Notes: a model not told the origin generated them from the letters alone. A DNA stretch of 29,253 nt from Alphaproteobacteria bacterium (GCA_020441605.1 JAGRLX010000062.1:6425-35677); one strand, 5' to 3'. Shown: positions 1-8,643, counted from the stretch's first letter. Program-made: numbers and translations.

Positions 1-180
1 GAGATGCTGGCCTTCGTCGCCGACGAGGCGATCCAGATCCACGGCGGCATGGGACTGATGAGCGATCTTCCGCTTGAGCGCATCTGGCGCGACGCCCGCG
101 TCGAACGCATCTGGGAAGGTACCTCGGAAATCCAGCGCCACATCATTTCGCGCGGCCTGCTGCGACCGCTCGGGGGTTGA
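1..180 (+). CDS. Acyl-CoA dehydrogenase, C-terminal fragment (gene starts before the window)
   Basis: The first 59 codons read in frame from base 1 to a TGA at 178-180. They carry the C-terminal signature of the acyl-CoA dehydrogenase family: an IHGGMG motif (residues 13-18 of the fragment), then ERIWRDARVERIWEGTSEIQ, the helix that in this family contacts FAD and forms the tetramer interface. The enzymes introduce or reduce an alpha,beta double bond in acyl-CoA thioesters in the cytoplasm, using FAD and an electron-transfer flavoprotein. The stop overlaps the TTG that may start the next gene, so it is the upstream member of an operon with an acyl-CoA synthetase and a CaiD-like hydratase. That context would fit a CaiA-like enzyme, but the fragment cannot show substrate specificity. 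Confidence 0.9.
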   Translation, partial: EMLAFVADEAIQIHGGMGLMSDLPLERIWRDARVERIWEGTSEIQRHIISRGLLRPLGG

Positions 181-2222
181 TCTTGCTCCGTGACCTCTCC
201 CGTCTCATCAATCCGAAATCCATCGCCTTTGTCGGCGGCGGCGAATGCGACGTCGCCATTACCCGCACCCGGGAGCTGGGCTTCACCGGCCAGATTTACG
301 CCATCCACCCGAAACGCGAACAGCTTGGCGGCGTAGCCACGTTGAAGTCGGTGAATGACATCGAAGGACCGATTGACGCCGCCTTCATTGCCGTCAAGCG
401 CGAGCCGACCATCGAGATCGTCCGTGCCCTGAGAGCCAAGGACTGCGGCGGGGCGGTGATCTATGCCAGCGGCTTTGCCGAAACCGGCGACGCCCACCTG
501 CAGAAAGAGTTGCTGGCAGCCGCCGACGGAATGCCGCTGATGGGCCCCAATTGCTATGGCTTCGTCAATGCGCTCTCGCAGGTGGCGCTGTGGCCTGATG
601 AACAGGGCCTCGCGCCAATCGCGCGCGGTGTCGCCATGATTACCCAGTCGGGCAATATCGGCTGCAACTTCACCATGACGATGCGGGCCCTGCCGGTGGC
701 CGCAGTCTTCGCCATTGGCAATCAGGCAGACGTAGACATGGCGCAGATGGTCGAGGCCTTGGCAGAGGATGAGCGCATCTCCGCCATTGGCCTCCACATC
801 GAAGGACTTCCCGATGTGGCCGCATTTGCCCGCGCCGCCGCGAGGGCGCGGGACTTGCGCAAGCCCATCATCGCGTTGAAGACCGGACGCTCCGAACAGG
901 GCGCCAAGGTCGCAATGAGCCACACCTCGTCCCTCGCCGGGGCCGACACACTTTACGATGCCCTGTTCGAGCGCTACGGCGTGGCGCGGATGAAATCGGT
1001 GTCGGCCTTCGTCGAGACCCTCAAGTTCCTCCACCACGGCGGCGCCATTCGGGACAGCCGGTTGGTGTCGATGAGCTGTTCCGGCGGCGAAGCAGCGCTG
1101 GTCGCCGACATGGCGATCGAGAAGAAAGTGTCATTCCCACCCTTCGATGCCTGTACCAGACCAAAGGTGGCAGCCACACTCAACGAGTATGTCGCGATCG
1201 ACAATCCGCTCGACTACCATACTTTCATCTGGAACCAGGAAGAGAAGCTTGCCGCGACATTCTCGGCCGTAATGGGCGGCGGCTACGACGTGGCCATGCT
1301 GATCCTCGATGTGCCGACCCATCCGAAGATGAAGCCCGACAGCTGGGCCGTCACCGCCAAGGCCCTGATGAGGGCCACCGATGCGACCAAGGCCCGCTCC
1401 GCCGTTGTGGCCACGCTCAATGAGGGAATGCCGTTGGCTCTCGCCGCGGAACTGTCCGGCCATGGCGTCGCTCCGATGATGGGGCTCGATGATGCCCTGA
1501 CAGCCTTCGAGGCCGCCGCCTTCATCGGCCGGAACTGGGACAGGCGCGACAAGCCTCCCGCCATGCTGCAGCCTGAGACGCGAGGACACGGCGAGAGCGT
1601 CATCAGCGAACACGACGCAAAGCTGATGTTGAAGCAGCACGGACTTGCCGTGCCCGATGGGCTTGTCTGTCCTGCCGCCGACGCTGCCCGGATGGCTGAG
1701 GGACTGGGCTTTCCGGTCACGCTCAAGGTCTCGTCCGCTTCCATCGCCCACAAGACCGAAGCGGGCGGCGTCGCCCTCAATCTCAAGACTCCCGAAGATG
1801 TCGCCGCCACCGCAACGCGCATGGCAAGGCTCGCGCCCGATGTGCTGGTCGAGCGCATGGTCAACGGCGCGGTAGCCGAACTCATCATCGGCCTCAAGAC
1901 GGATCCGCAATTCGGCGTGGCGCTGGTTATCGGCGCCGGCGGTATCTTCACCGAACTGCTCAAGGACACCGTGACCCTGATCCTGCCCACCACGCGGCCC
2001 GAAATCGAGCGGTCGCTGAAGGCACTGAAGGTCTGGAGGCTGGTGGAAGGATTCCGTGGCAAGTCCGGGGATCAGCTGGCCGTGATAAAGGCTGTGGAAG
2101 CTGTGGCCAATTTTGCCGAAGCCCATCGCGGACTTGTCGAGGAGCTCGACGTGAACCCCCTGCTCGTGCTTGCCGACAGCGCCGTTGCCGTCGATGCCCT
2201 GATCAAGATGAGGACACCATGA
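177..2222 (+). CDS. Acyl-CoA synthetase, NDP-forming (acetate-CoA ligase family)
   Basis: This 681-residue protein has the fused alpha-beta layout of ADP-forming acyl-CoA synthetases, which interconvert an acid, CoA and ATP with acyl-CoA, ADP and phosphate. Residues about 8-130 are the CoA-binding Rossmann domain (MGPNCYGFVN near 122-131). Residues about 150-300 are the succinyl-CoA-ligase-like domain, with TQSGNIG at 156-162 and the probable phospho-histidine H249 in MSHTSSLAG. A C-terminal ATP-grasp domain follows from about 470, with IAHKTEAGG and VEELDVNPL. The start is uncertain: TTG at 177 overlaps the previous stop, but TTG at 183 lies six bases after a GGGGG run that could bind the ribosome. 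The end overlaps the next start in an ATGA. The acid substrate is not determined; the CaiD-like neighbour suggests a short or hydroxylated acyl group. Confidence 0.9.
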   Translation: MILLRDLSRLINPKSIAFVGGGECDVAITRTRELGFTGQIYAIHPKREQLGGVATLKSVNDIEGPIDAAFIAVKREPTIEIVRALRAKDCGGAVIYASGFAETGDAHLQKELLAAADGMPLMGPNCYGFVNALSQVALWPDEQGLAPIARGVAMITQSGNIGCNFTMTMRALPVAAVFAIGNQADVDMAQMVEALAEDERISAIGLHIEGLPDVAAFARAAARARDLRKPIIALKTGRSEQGAKVAMSHTSSLAGADTLYDALFERYGVARMKSVSAFVETLKFLHHGGAIRDSRLVSMSCSGGEAALVADMAIEKKVSFPPFDACTRPKVAATLNEYVAIDNPLDYHTFIWNQEEKLAATFSAVMGGGYDVAMLILDVPTHPKMKPDSWAVTAKALMRATDATKARSAVVATLNEGMPLALAAELSGHGVAPMMGLDDALTAFEAAAFIGRNWDRRDKPPAMLQPETRGHGESVISEHDAKLMLKQHGLAVPDGLVCPAADAARMAEGLGFPVTLKVSSASIAHKTEAGGVALNLKTPEDVAATATRMARLAPDVLVERMVNGAVAELIIGLKTDPQFGVALVIGAGGIFTELLKDTVTLILPTTRPEIERSLKALKVWRLVEGFRGKSGDQLAVIKAVEAVANFAEAHRGLVEELDVNPLLVLADSAVAVDALIKMRTP

Positions 2223-3001
2223 CCGGACCAATTCGAACCGAACGCCGCGCCGCCGTGCTGGAAGTCACCATCGACCGGCCCAAGGCAAATGCCATCGACG
2301 CCGCGACCAGCCGCATCATGGGCGATATCTTTGCCCGATTCCGTGATGATCCGGACCTCCGCGTCGCCATTCTTACTGGCGCTGGCGAGAAATTCTTCTG
2401 CCCCGGATGGGATCTGAAGGCCGCCGCAGAAGGCGAAGCCCCCGACTCCGACTATGGCGTCGGCGGATTCGGCGGACTGCAGGAACTTCCCGGCCTCAAC
2501 AAGCCGGTGATCTGCGCGGTCAACGGGCTGGCCTTCGGCGGCGGCTTCGAGATCATGATCTCCTGCGACATCATCATCGCCGCCGAACACGCTACCTTCG
2601 CGCTCCCCGAGATCAATTCGGGCACCGTGGCCGATGCCGCATCGATCAAATTGCCGCGCCGCATACCTTACCACGTCGCTATGGAGATGCTGTTCACCGG
2701 CCGGCGGATCGATACAAGGGAAGCGAAGCACTGGGGTCTGATCAATGAGATTGTGCAAGCCCAACATCTCATGGACCGGGCCCGGGAGATTGCCGCACAG
2801 CTGGCCGATGGGCCGCCGTTGGTCTTTGCCGCGATCAAGGAGATCACCCGCGACACCGCCCACCTGCCGGTCCAGCAGGCCTTCGATCTGGTCACCAAGC
2901 GCAAGCTGAAGACCGTCGACAGGCTCTATGCGAGCGAGGACCAGCTCGAGGGCGCTCGTGCCTTTACCGAAAAGCGCAAACCCCAGTGGAAGGGGCGCTG
3001 A
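2219..3001 (+). CDS. CaiD-like enoyl-CoA hydratase (carnitinyl-CoA dehydratase family)
   Basis: A 260-residue crotonase-fold protein. From memory it resembles E. coli CaiD closely along its whole length: shared blocks include DRPKANAIDA, ITGAGEKFF-like and GWDLKAAAEGEAPDS, and both end in WKGR. The two catalytic glutamates of the fold are present at E111 (GGGFE) and E131 (ALPE), the same numbers as in CaiD. CaiD hydrates crotonobetainyl-CoA to carnitinyl-CoA in the cytoplasm. Here the loop after E131 reads SGTVADAAS, where CaiD has a GIVPDSGG-type sequence, so the substrate may differ. It begins inside the stop of the acyl-CoA synthetase gene (ATGA), which implies coupled translation. No CaiB-type CoA-transferase is visible; CoA activation would be by the synthetase upstream. 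Confidence 0.88.
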   Translation: MTGPIRTERRAAVLEVTIDRPKANAIDAATSRIMGDIFARFRDDPDLRVAILTGAGEKFFCPGWDLKAAAEGEAPDSDYGVGGFGGLQELPGLNKPVICAVNGLAFGGGFEIMISCDIIIAAEHATFALPEINSGTVADAASIKLPRRIPYHVAMEMLFTGRRIDTREAKHWGLINEIVQAQHLMDRAREIAAQLADGPPLVFAAIKEITRDTAHLPVQQAFDLVTKRKLKTVDRLYASEDQLEGARAFTEKRKPQWKGR

Positions 3002-3012
3002 GGGCGAGAGCC

Positions 3013-3783
3013 ATGCAAAGAGACTTCAAGGGCAAGCGCGTTCTGGTAACCGGCAGCACACGCGGCATTGGCTGGGCTGCAGCCGAGGCCTTCCTGGCCG
3101 CCGGCGCGCATGTCGCCATCAATGGCCGCAGAGCCGGGATCACGGCGGAGACCACGGCACGGCTTGGCCAAAATGCGGTTCCCGCGCCCGGCGACGTCTC
3201 AACCGCTGGGTCATGCGGAGCCATCGTTGCCGCCGCCTGCGAGGCCCTGGGTGGGCTCGACATCCTGGTCAATTGCGCAGGTGTTGCCGAGGGCGGCGCT
3301 GTCGAGGAGGTCGACGAGGCCCTGTGGGACCGAACCCTGGACATCAACCTGAAGGGCACGTTCTTCTGCATTCAGGCGGCCTTGCCTTTTCTGCGCAAGG
3401 CACGGGGCAATGTCGTCAATCTCGCGTCCGACGCCGGTCTCATCGGAGAGATCGGCCTGGCCGTCTATTGCGCATCGAAAGGCGGCGTCGTGAACCTGAC
3501 GCGCGCCCTGGCGCTGGAATTGGCGCCAGATGTGCGGGTCAACTGCGTGTGCCCCGGCTACGTCGACACCGACATGGTGCGCCGTGACGTGATCGACAAG
3601 GCCGCCGACCCTGCAGCGATGGAACGGGCGTTGATGAATTCCGCGCCCCTGCGACGCATCGCCAGTCCGTCGGAAATCGCATCCGCAATTCTCTATGTGG
3701 CCTCGGACGAGGCCCGCTTCATGACTGGCGCCGCCTTGCAGATCGACGGCGGCACGACTGCCGGGCATCCGCCCGCCGGCTGA
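3013..3783 (+). CDS. SDR family NAD(P)-dependent oxidoreductase
   Basis: A classical short-chain dehydrogenase of 256 residues from the ATG at 3013, which has an AGGG ribosome site eight bases upstream. A GTG at 2986 in the same frame lies inside the preceding gene and is less likely. The cofactor motif TGSTRGIG is at 13-20, NCAG at 87-90, the structural Asn at 112, and the catalytic Ser139, Tyr152 and Lys156 (YCASK). The family oxidises alcohols or reduces ketones with NAD(P). It is the last gene of the operon with the acyl-CoA dehydrogenase, synthetase and CaiD-like hydratase. It would therefore suit oxidation of the hydroxyacyl product of the hydratase, a 3-hydroxyacyl dehydrogenase-like step; this is inference. 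Confidence 0.9.
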   Translation: MQRDFKGKRVLVTGSTRGIGWAAAEAFLAAGAHVAINGRRAGITAETTARLGQNAVPAPGDVSTAGSCGAIVAAACEALGGLDILVNCAGVAEGGAVEEVDEALWDRTLDINLKGTFFCIQAALPFLRKARGNVVNLASDAGLIGEIGLAVYCASKGGVVNLTRALALELAPDVRVNCVCPGYVDTDMVRRDVIDKAADPAAMERALMNSAPLRRIASPSEIASAILYVASDEARFMTGAALQIDGGTTAGHPPAG

Positions 3784-3847
3784 TGCGTCATGGGCGGGGG
3801 GCGGAGTCGCCATGGGGGTCGAACAGCGCACAAGTATTGTAGCGGCG

Positions 3848-3874
3848 ATGAGCGCTCATGACCCGTGGCGGGTC
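3848..3874. other. Palindrome plus hairpin between convergent genes
   Basis: The 110-base gap between the convergent SDR and MFS genes holds a perfect 12-base palindrome (ATGAGCGCTCAT, 3848-3859). Directly after it is a 6-bp stem with a 3-base loop (GACCCG-TGG-CGGGTC, 3860-3874). Neither side has a run of T, so this is not a standard intrinsic terminator. It may still separate the converging transcripts. Confidence 0.35.
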
Positions 3875-3893
3875 AAACAGAAGTCATGCTGAT

Positions 3894-5030
3894 CTAACGC
3901 CGGCCAAGCACCGCCTGCGTCATCATGGCGGCAACAAACAACGTGCTGGCCGATGCGGCCGAAACCGCCAGGAAGCCATGTGCATCGTAGACGGGCCCAT
4001 AGATTGCGCCCGCCAGACCCAGGGCCAGATAGGTGATGAATGAGAACAGTCCCATGACCGTTCCGCGATAGGCGGGCGACAGCGCTCCCATGAAGGAGAC
4101 CAGCGTGGTCATGCACACATGGTTCGCCAGACCCCAGAGAAACGGATACACCGCAATCACAGCCTGCACGCGCGACGCGAACGGAAGCAGCACATAGTTG
4201 AGCCCGGCCACCATGAGGCCGAGCGCCAGAACATTGTGCGGTCCACGCCGGTCGATCCACTTGTCGAACAGGACGCCGGTACCGAAGCCCACGCCATAGG
4301 TAAGGGAAATGGCGCCGCCAAGCCATGCCCCTGCCCCATGCAATTGCCGCACATGATCGCCAATGAAGGTATAGGTCTGATAGAAGGCAATCATGAAAGC
4401 AAATGTGGCGAGGAAGCCGATTGATGCGCCGGGCAGTTGGAGGACCTGACGATAGCGGACCGACTGGGCATCTCCCGCTCCGGTCACATTCGGCAATAGA
4501 CCTCCGGCCAGCATCATCGCCGCAGCAACTCCCCCAATGAGCCAGAAGGTGCCGCGCCAGCCCACGACGCCGGAGAGCAGAGCAGCCAGCGGCACGCCCG
4601 CCACCATGGCCACGGACCAGCCGAACAGCACCCGGCCCATCGCCTGCGCCCGTTCGTCTGGCACAGCGACATCGCCGGTCAAGGCATAGGTTGCTGGAAT
4701 GATCACCCCCGAGGACAGGCCGGCGACGAATTGTGCGCCCGCGAGAATGCGCCAGTCCCACGCCACCGCACAAATGGCGAGAGCCACCGCCAGCAGGGCG
4801 AAGGCAGTGCGGATGGCTGTGCGCTTCGGCCAACGCCCGAGCTGCGGTGCAGCCAGCAACGCCGCCACGGCCACGCCAGCACCATAGGCAGCTGCTGCAA
4901 AGCCAATTTCCTTGGCCCCCGTCCCGAGCCCCGCTGCAATATCCGTCAGGAGCGGCGAGAGCATCAACGCCTGGATGCCAACGGCCGCAATGCTGAACAT
5001 CAACAGAAGGAGCGGTGTCCGCGCAGGCAC
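3894..5030 (-). CDS. MFS transporter (drug:H+ antiporter-like)
   Basis: A 378-residue, strongly hydrophobic protein with about twelve membrane segments, starting with an N-terminal helix (LLLLMFSIAAVGIQALML). It has the duplicated six-plus-six layout of the major facilitator superfamily. It resembles the DHA1 exporters of the AraJ/YdhP kind: the first half contains the characteristic run AGAQFVAGLSSGVIIPATYA and a VPDERAQAMGRV loop. It would sit in the inner membrane and exchange a small organic solute for protons. The start is GTG at 5030, two bases after the stop of the SDR gene upstream, so the two are co-transcribed. The substrate cannot be read from sequence. Confidence 0.85.
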   Translation of the reverse strand: MPARTPLLLLMFSIAAVGIQALMLSPLLTDIAAGLGTGAKEIGFAAAAYGAGVAVAALLAAPQLGRWPKRTAIRTAFALLAVALAICAVAWDWRILAGAQFVAGLSSGVIIPATYALTGDVAVPDERAQAMGRVLFGWSVAMVAGVPLAALLSGVVGWRGTFWLIGGVAAAMMLAGGLLPNVTGAGDAQSVRYRQVLQLPGASIGFLATFAFMIAFYQTYTFIGDHVRQLHGAGAWLGGAISLTYGVGFGTGVLFDKWIDRRGPHNVLALGLMVAGLNYVLLPFASRVQAVIAVYPFLWGLANHVCMTTLVSFMGALSPAYRGTVMGLFSFITYLALGLAGAIYGPVYDAHGFLAVSAASASTLFVAAMMTQAVLGRR

Positions 5031-5032
5031 GA

Positions 5033-5830
5033 CTACTCCGGACCGAGCGCCGGGTGGACGTCGAATGTACCAGCGGGCATTTGCTCGTAGTCGATCACCG
5101 CGCCGGTCATCATTTGCGCGGAAGGCGACACCAGATAGGCCATGAGTCCTGCCACATCGTCAGGCACGATCAGCCGACCCGACGGCATGCGCGCGCCGAT
5201 GGCGTCGGCCCAATTGTCCGGCATGCCGTGGAATGACGTCTGCAAGGCCTGTTCCCCTTCGGAATGGACCCAACCGAGATTGATGGCGAAGATCCGGATT
5301 CCCTCGCGTTTCACCGCATTGGCGGAGGCCCGGGTCAGGGTCACGAGGGCGGCCTTCGATGCGGAATAGGTGACGAGGTTCGGAGGTCCACCATGGGCCA
5401 GCATGCTCGAGACATTGATGATCGTTCCCGCCCGCGCCGGACGCATGGCCCGCACCGCAGCCTGCATCATGAACAGCGGCGCCCGCACATTGACGCCGAA
5501 CAGCCGCTCGAAGGCCTCGGGCGTGGTGTCGTCGAGCCCGCAGCGCTCGGTATTGCCGGCGGCGTTCACTACCGCATCGAGCCGGCCAAAGGCCGTCATC
5601 GCGGCCGATACTGCCCGCACCGGCAGGTCGAGGTCCATGAGGTCGCCCTCGATCACCTCGACACGGCCCTTGCCCCGCAGCGCTGCGGCACTCTCCCGCA
5701 ACTTGGCACCATTTCGGTCGAGCAGCATGACACCCGAAAATCCTTCGGCCAGGAACCGCCTAGCCGCCGCATGGCCCATGCCCTGAGCCCCGCCGGTGAT
5801 GAGGGCAACCCGGCCATCCTGCAAAGTCAT
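5033..5830 (-). CDS. SDR family oxidoreductase
   Basis: A second classical short-chain dehydrogenase, 265 residues from ATG 5830, which is preceded by a good GGGGAGAA ribosome site. In-frame starts further upstream (to 5890) lack one. Motifs are TGGAQGMG at 12-19, NAAG at 89-92, structural Asn114, catalytic Ser142, Tyr155 and Lys159 (YSASK). It uses NAD(P)H on an unknown alcohol or ketone in the cytoplasm. Its gene lies two bases before the MFS transporter and about 125 bases after the SRPBCC gene on the same strand. It is not a close copy of the SDR at 3013-3783; the two share family motifs only. The C-terminus runs on to PAGTFDVHPALGPE past the usual SDR end. Confidence 0.88.
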   Translation of the reverse strand: MTLQDGRVALITGGAQGMGHAAARRFLAEGFSGVMLLDRNGAKLRESAAALRGKGRVEVIEGDLMDLDLPVRAVSAAMTAFGRLDAVVNAAGNTERCGLDDTTPEAFERLFGVNVRAPLFMMQAAVRAMRPARAGTIINVSSMLAHGGPPNLVTYSASKAALVTLTRASANAVKREGIRIFAINLGWVHSEGEQALQTSFHGMPDNWADAIGARMPSGRLIVPDDVAGLMAYLVSPSAQMMTGAVIDYEQMPAGTFDVHPALGPE

Positions 5831-5955
5831 CGTCTTCTCCCCGTTCGCTGCACTGCCAGTCATTTCAACCGATCGCCGGTCTTCGGGCAACAGCCAAGCA
5901 TTCAGGCCAGCCCCGCGATGGGCGCGGCCCGATCAAGACATCTGGCCGGCGCGGT

Positions 5956-6504
5956 TCAGTTCGCGTCCGCCGCCTCGCTCTCGACCACCATCTTGAGTTT
6001 CGCGAGTCCCTTTTCGAAATCGGCGCCGATCCAGCGGTCGAACATGAGGCTGAGCCAACGGTCGATGATGCCGGTCGCCCGCGCCTTGAACCCCCAGGTG
6101 ACACCGGTTCCTCCGTCGACTGGCACCAGCGACAAGGATGCCTGCGCTGTGCCCATGGCACCGAAATCGAGTTCGGTCGCCAGCTTTCTGCCAGCGATGT
6201 ATTCGGTGACGGTCTGCGACCCCTGGCCGACACTGGGATTGTCTGACATCCACATCATCTCTTGTCCAACTCCGGTTTCGGGGCCCCCGAAGCTGACGAT
6301 CATATTCGGATCGAGGTCGGCCCAGGGCGACCATTGGTTGAACTGGCGGAGATCTCCAGCCACAGCGAACACAGCGTCGGGCGGAGCGTCGATCACGATC
6401 TGCCGCTGCACAACCGTATCTTCGGGAATGAGATAGGCACCGCCCACCAGCACCGCGAGCAGGATGGCAATCAAAGCGATCACGCCCTTCAGCAACGTCT
6501 TCAT
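5956..6504 (-). CDS. SRPBCC family protein, membrane-anchored
   Basis: A 182-residue protein starting at ATG 6504 (a GGGGAT ribosome site precedes it; an in-frame ATG at 6537 is less likely). Residues about 4-27 form one hydrophobic helix (LLKGVIALIAILLAVLVGG), so the protein is anchored or exported. The rest is a START/Bet v 1-like SRPBCC domain with the typical opening IDAPPDAVFAVAGDLRQFNQ and WSPWADLDPNM. The fold makes a hydrophobic cavity that binds lipids or ring compounds. No catalytic function can be assigned. It is the first gene on the minus strand here, divergent from the L,D-transpeptidase at 6655. Confidence 0.82.
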   Translation of the reverse strand: MKTLLKGVIALIAILLAVLVGGAYLIPEDTVVQRQIVIDAPPDAVFAVAGDLRQFNQWSPWADLDPNMIVSFGGPETGVGQEMMWMSDNPSVGQGSQTVTEYIAGRKLATELDFGAMGTAQASLSLVPVDGGTGVTWGFKARATGIIDRWLSLMFDRWIGADFEKGLAKLKMVVESEAADAN

Positions 6505-6654
6505 CACGCCAATCCCCGGTTCCCCGTCATGTGGCAATGATTACCCACGAATACCCGATCTTCCAACCGCCTGGAGAGCAAGATTTTGTCATCTTTGCCC
6601 TGCAGGCTGGATACAGGCCCGGATGCATTAAATTCGACAGGATGGGACAAGTTC

Positions 6655-7263
6655 ATGAGGGAACTTACACGCAGAAAGTTCATCGGCATCGTGCCAGCCA
6701 TTCTTGCCACATCGGCCCTCCCGGCCCGTGCCTACGAGAACAGCGACGATCCCTACACTCTTCCAGCACTAAACATGAGTAAATTCCCACAAGAAGTGCG
6801 CCGGACTGTGGTGACCTACAGGACGCGGCAATTTCCCGGAACCATCATCATCGACACGGCCGACAAGCATTTGTTTCTAGTGCTGGAGGGTGGCAAGGCG
6901 ATCCGCTACGGCGTGGCGGTCGGAAAGGACGGTTATCGCTGGGGTGGAGCGGCCGACATTGGCCGCAAGGTGATGTGGCCCAGATGGACCCCGCCAAAGG
7001 ACATGATCGAGCGGAAACCCGAACTCTCCAAGTGGCGCAACGGCATGCCCGGCGGCCCCGAAAATCCATTGGGTGCCCGGGCACTCTACCTGTTCCAGAA
7101 CGGGCGTGACACGCTCTACCGCATTCATGGCACCAACGATCCCGCCAGCATCGGCAAGGCGGCCTCGTCCGGCTGCATCCGGATGTTCAATCAGGACGTC
7201 GTAGATCTCTATCGCAGGGCACCGATCGGCAGCCGGGTCCTAGTCTATACCGAAGGGTTGTAG
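6655..7263 (+). CDS. L,D-transpeptidase (YkuD domain) with Tat-type signal
   Basis: A 202-residue exported enzyme starting at ATG 6655. The N-terminus has a twin-arginine motif (TRRKFIGI, residues 5-12), a hydrophobic stretch and an ALPARA cleavage region near residue 26, so it is probably exported folded by the Tat system. The YkuD domain covers about 55-198. It has the catalytic histidine in IHGTND (H158) and the nucleophile C174 in SSGCIRM, which matches the family pattern of H, about 15 residues, then S-x-G-C-x-R. These enzymes make 3-3 cross-links in peptidoglycan or attach proteins to it, in the periplasm. It is divergent from the SRPBCC gene. A second, Sec-type family member lies at 25494-25943. 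Confidence 0.92.
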   Translation: MRELTRRKFIGIVPAILATSALPARAYENSDDPYTLPALNMSKFPQEVRRTVVTYRTRQFPGTIIIDTADKHLFLVLEGGKAIRYGVAVGKDGYRWGGAADIGRKVMWPRWTPPKDMIERKPELSKWRNGMPGGPENPLGARALYLFQNGRDTLYRIHGTNDPASIGKAASSGCIRMFNQDVVDLYRRAPIGSRVLVYTEGL

Positions 7264-7319
7264 CAGTCCTGCAACGGCGCATCTTGCGCGGGCTTTCGCT
7301 TCGCGCCACAGTGCCCGGC

Positions 7320-8630
7320 ATGATGATGAAAGACATTTTCGCCAAGGATTTCAAACCGCGCCCCTATTGGTGGGAGGCCCATGAACCAAGGCCCCTGCCC
7401 GAGATCCAACTTCCCGGAGCGGTGCGAGTGGCCGTGGTTGGCGCCGGTTACGCCGGATTGAACGCCGCCCTCGAACTCCAAGCCCTGGGGCTCGACTGCA
7501 TCGTGCTCGATGCCAACGAACCTGGCTTCGGTGGATCGAGCCGCAATGGCGGCATGGTGTCCGGCGGGGTTAACGTCGGAAAGCGGTATCTTGCCCGGGA
7601 ACTCACGCCCGAGGAGGCAGCACCCTTTCTGGGTGACGCCGCTGACGGCTATTCGCTGGTCGAGGACCTCATCGCCAGGGAGAAGATCGACTGCGGCTGG
7701 ACCAGGACGGGCCGCTTTCAAGGGGCCTGGTGCAAGAGCCATTTCGATGGCATGGCCAAGAAGATTGAACAGCTGAACCGCTTTGCCAGGTCGGAGGCCT
7801 ATATCGTGCCGCCCGAAAGACAGCGCGAGGAGATCGGCTCTGACTATTATCGTGGCGGCATGGTTGTCGGACGCGCCGGACATCTCCACCCTGCCCTGTT
7901 CTTCAAGGGCCTGCTCGATCTCTGCCAGTCCCGCGGGATCGCCATCGCCTCGAAGACACCCGTGAACGGCTTGACCGAATCGGGGTCGGGGTGGCGGGTC
8001 TCCACCCCGCGCGGCGACATCGAGGCCGGCGACGTGATCATCGCCACAAATGGCTATACCGGCGATGTCACACCACAATTCAAGCGCCGGGTGGTTCCAG
8101 TGGGCTCCTATATCATCGCCACGGAGGAGCTGGCACCGGACCTTGCGGCAACGCTTAGCCCCAAGAACCGCTCCTTCTCCGACACCCGCCGGGTTCTGAC
8201 CTACTATCGCATGTCAACGGACCGGAGACGCCTGATCTTCGGCGGCCGCGCCAAGTTCGGCCATACCGACCCGGTCGAGACGGCGCCGATCCTGCATGGT
8301 TTCATGCTCGACCGCTTTCCACAGCTCAGGGGAACACGCATCACCCATGCGTGGACCGGAAACGTCGCCTTCACCCTTGATGAAACGCCACACATGGGAA
8401 AATTCGACAACCTCCACTTTGCGCTGGGCTGTAACGGTTCCGGCGTCGCGATGATGAGCTATCTGGGCCGCGAGACCGCCAGAAAGGTCGCCGGAAAGGC
8501 CAACCGCGTGAATGCCTTTGACCAGGCCACTTTTCCCGATCATCCCCTGTACAATGGCTCGACATGGTTCCTGCCCTGGATGGGGCGCTACTTCCGCACC
8601 CGCGACTGGCTCGACCGGCGTTTCGGCTGA
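7320..8630 (+). CDS. FAD-dependent oxidoreductase, DAO family (PuuB-like)
   Basis: A 436-residue flavoprotein of the D-amino-acid oxidase superfamily. The FAD dinucleotide motif is VAVVGAGYAGL, with G41, G43 and G46. The SSRNGGMVSGG block (73-83) is typical of the group that includes gamma-glutamylputrescine oxidase PuuB, as are the later TNGYT and TYYRMSTDRRRLIFGG. The enzyme would oxidise an amine or amino acid, releasing an aldehyde and ammonia or a secondary amine product, in the cytoplasm. The start is one of three consecutive ATG codons at 7320, 7323 and 7326; no strong ribosome site precedes them. It follows the L,D-transpeptidase by 56 bases. No polyamine genes are nearby, so the PuuB reaction itself is not supported. 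Confidence 0.88.
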   Translation: MMMKDIFAKDFKPRPYWWEAHEPRPLPEIQLPGAVRVAVVGAGYAGLNAALELQALGLDCIVLDANEPGFGGSSRNGGMVSGGVNVGKRYLARELTPEEAAPFLGDAADGYSLVEDLIAREKIDCGWTRTGRFQGAWCKSHFDGMAKKIEQLNRFARSEAYIVPPERQREEIGSDYYRGGMVVGRAGHLHPALFFKGLLDLCQSRGIAIASKTPVNGLTESGSGWRVSTPRGDIEAGDVIIATNGYTGDVTPQFKRRVVPVGSYIIATEELAPDLAATLSPKNRSFSDTRRVLTYYRMSTDRRRLIFGGRAKFGHTDPVETAPILHGFMLDRFPQLRGTRITHAWTGNVAFTLDETPHMGKFDNLHFALGCNGSGVAMMSYLGRETARKVAGKANRVNAFDQATFPDHPLYNGSTWFLPWMGRYFRTRDWLDRRFG

Positions 8631-8643
8631 CTGCTGCAAGGCA

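Noticed and set aside
1131..2231. Long open frame (366 codons) on the minus strand, antisense to the acyl-CoA synthetase gene
   Set aside because: It lies wholly opposite a well-supported gene, has no recognisable family and low-complexity Gly/His/Asp-rich composition, as expected for the antisense of a high-GC gene.
3013..5830. The two SDR genes as a recent duplication around the MFS gene
   Set aside because: They share only general family motifs, and their sequences differ throughout, so they are independent members of a large family.
5264..6436. Open frame of 390 codons on the plus strand across the SDR and SRPBCC genes
   Set aside because: It spans two real minus-strand genes and their gap and shows no domain; its Arg/His/Pro-rich content is typical of a GC shadow frame.
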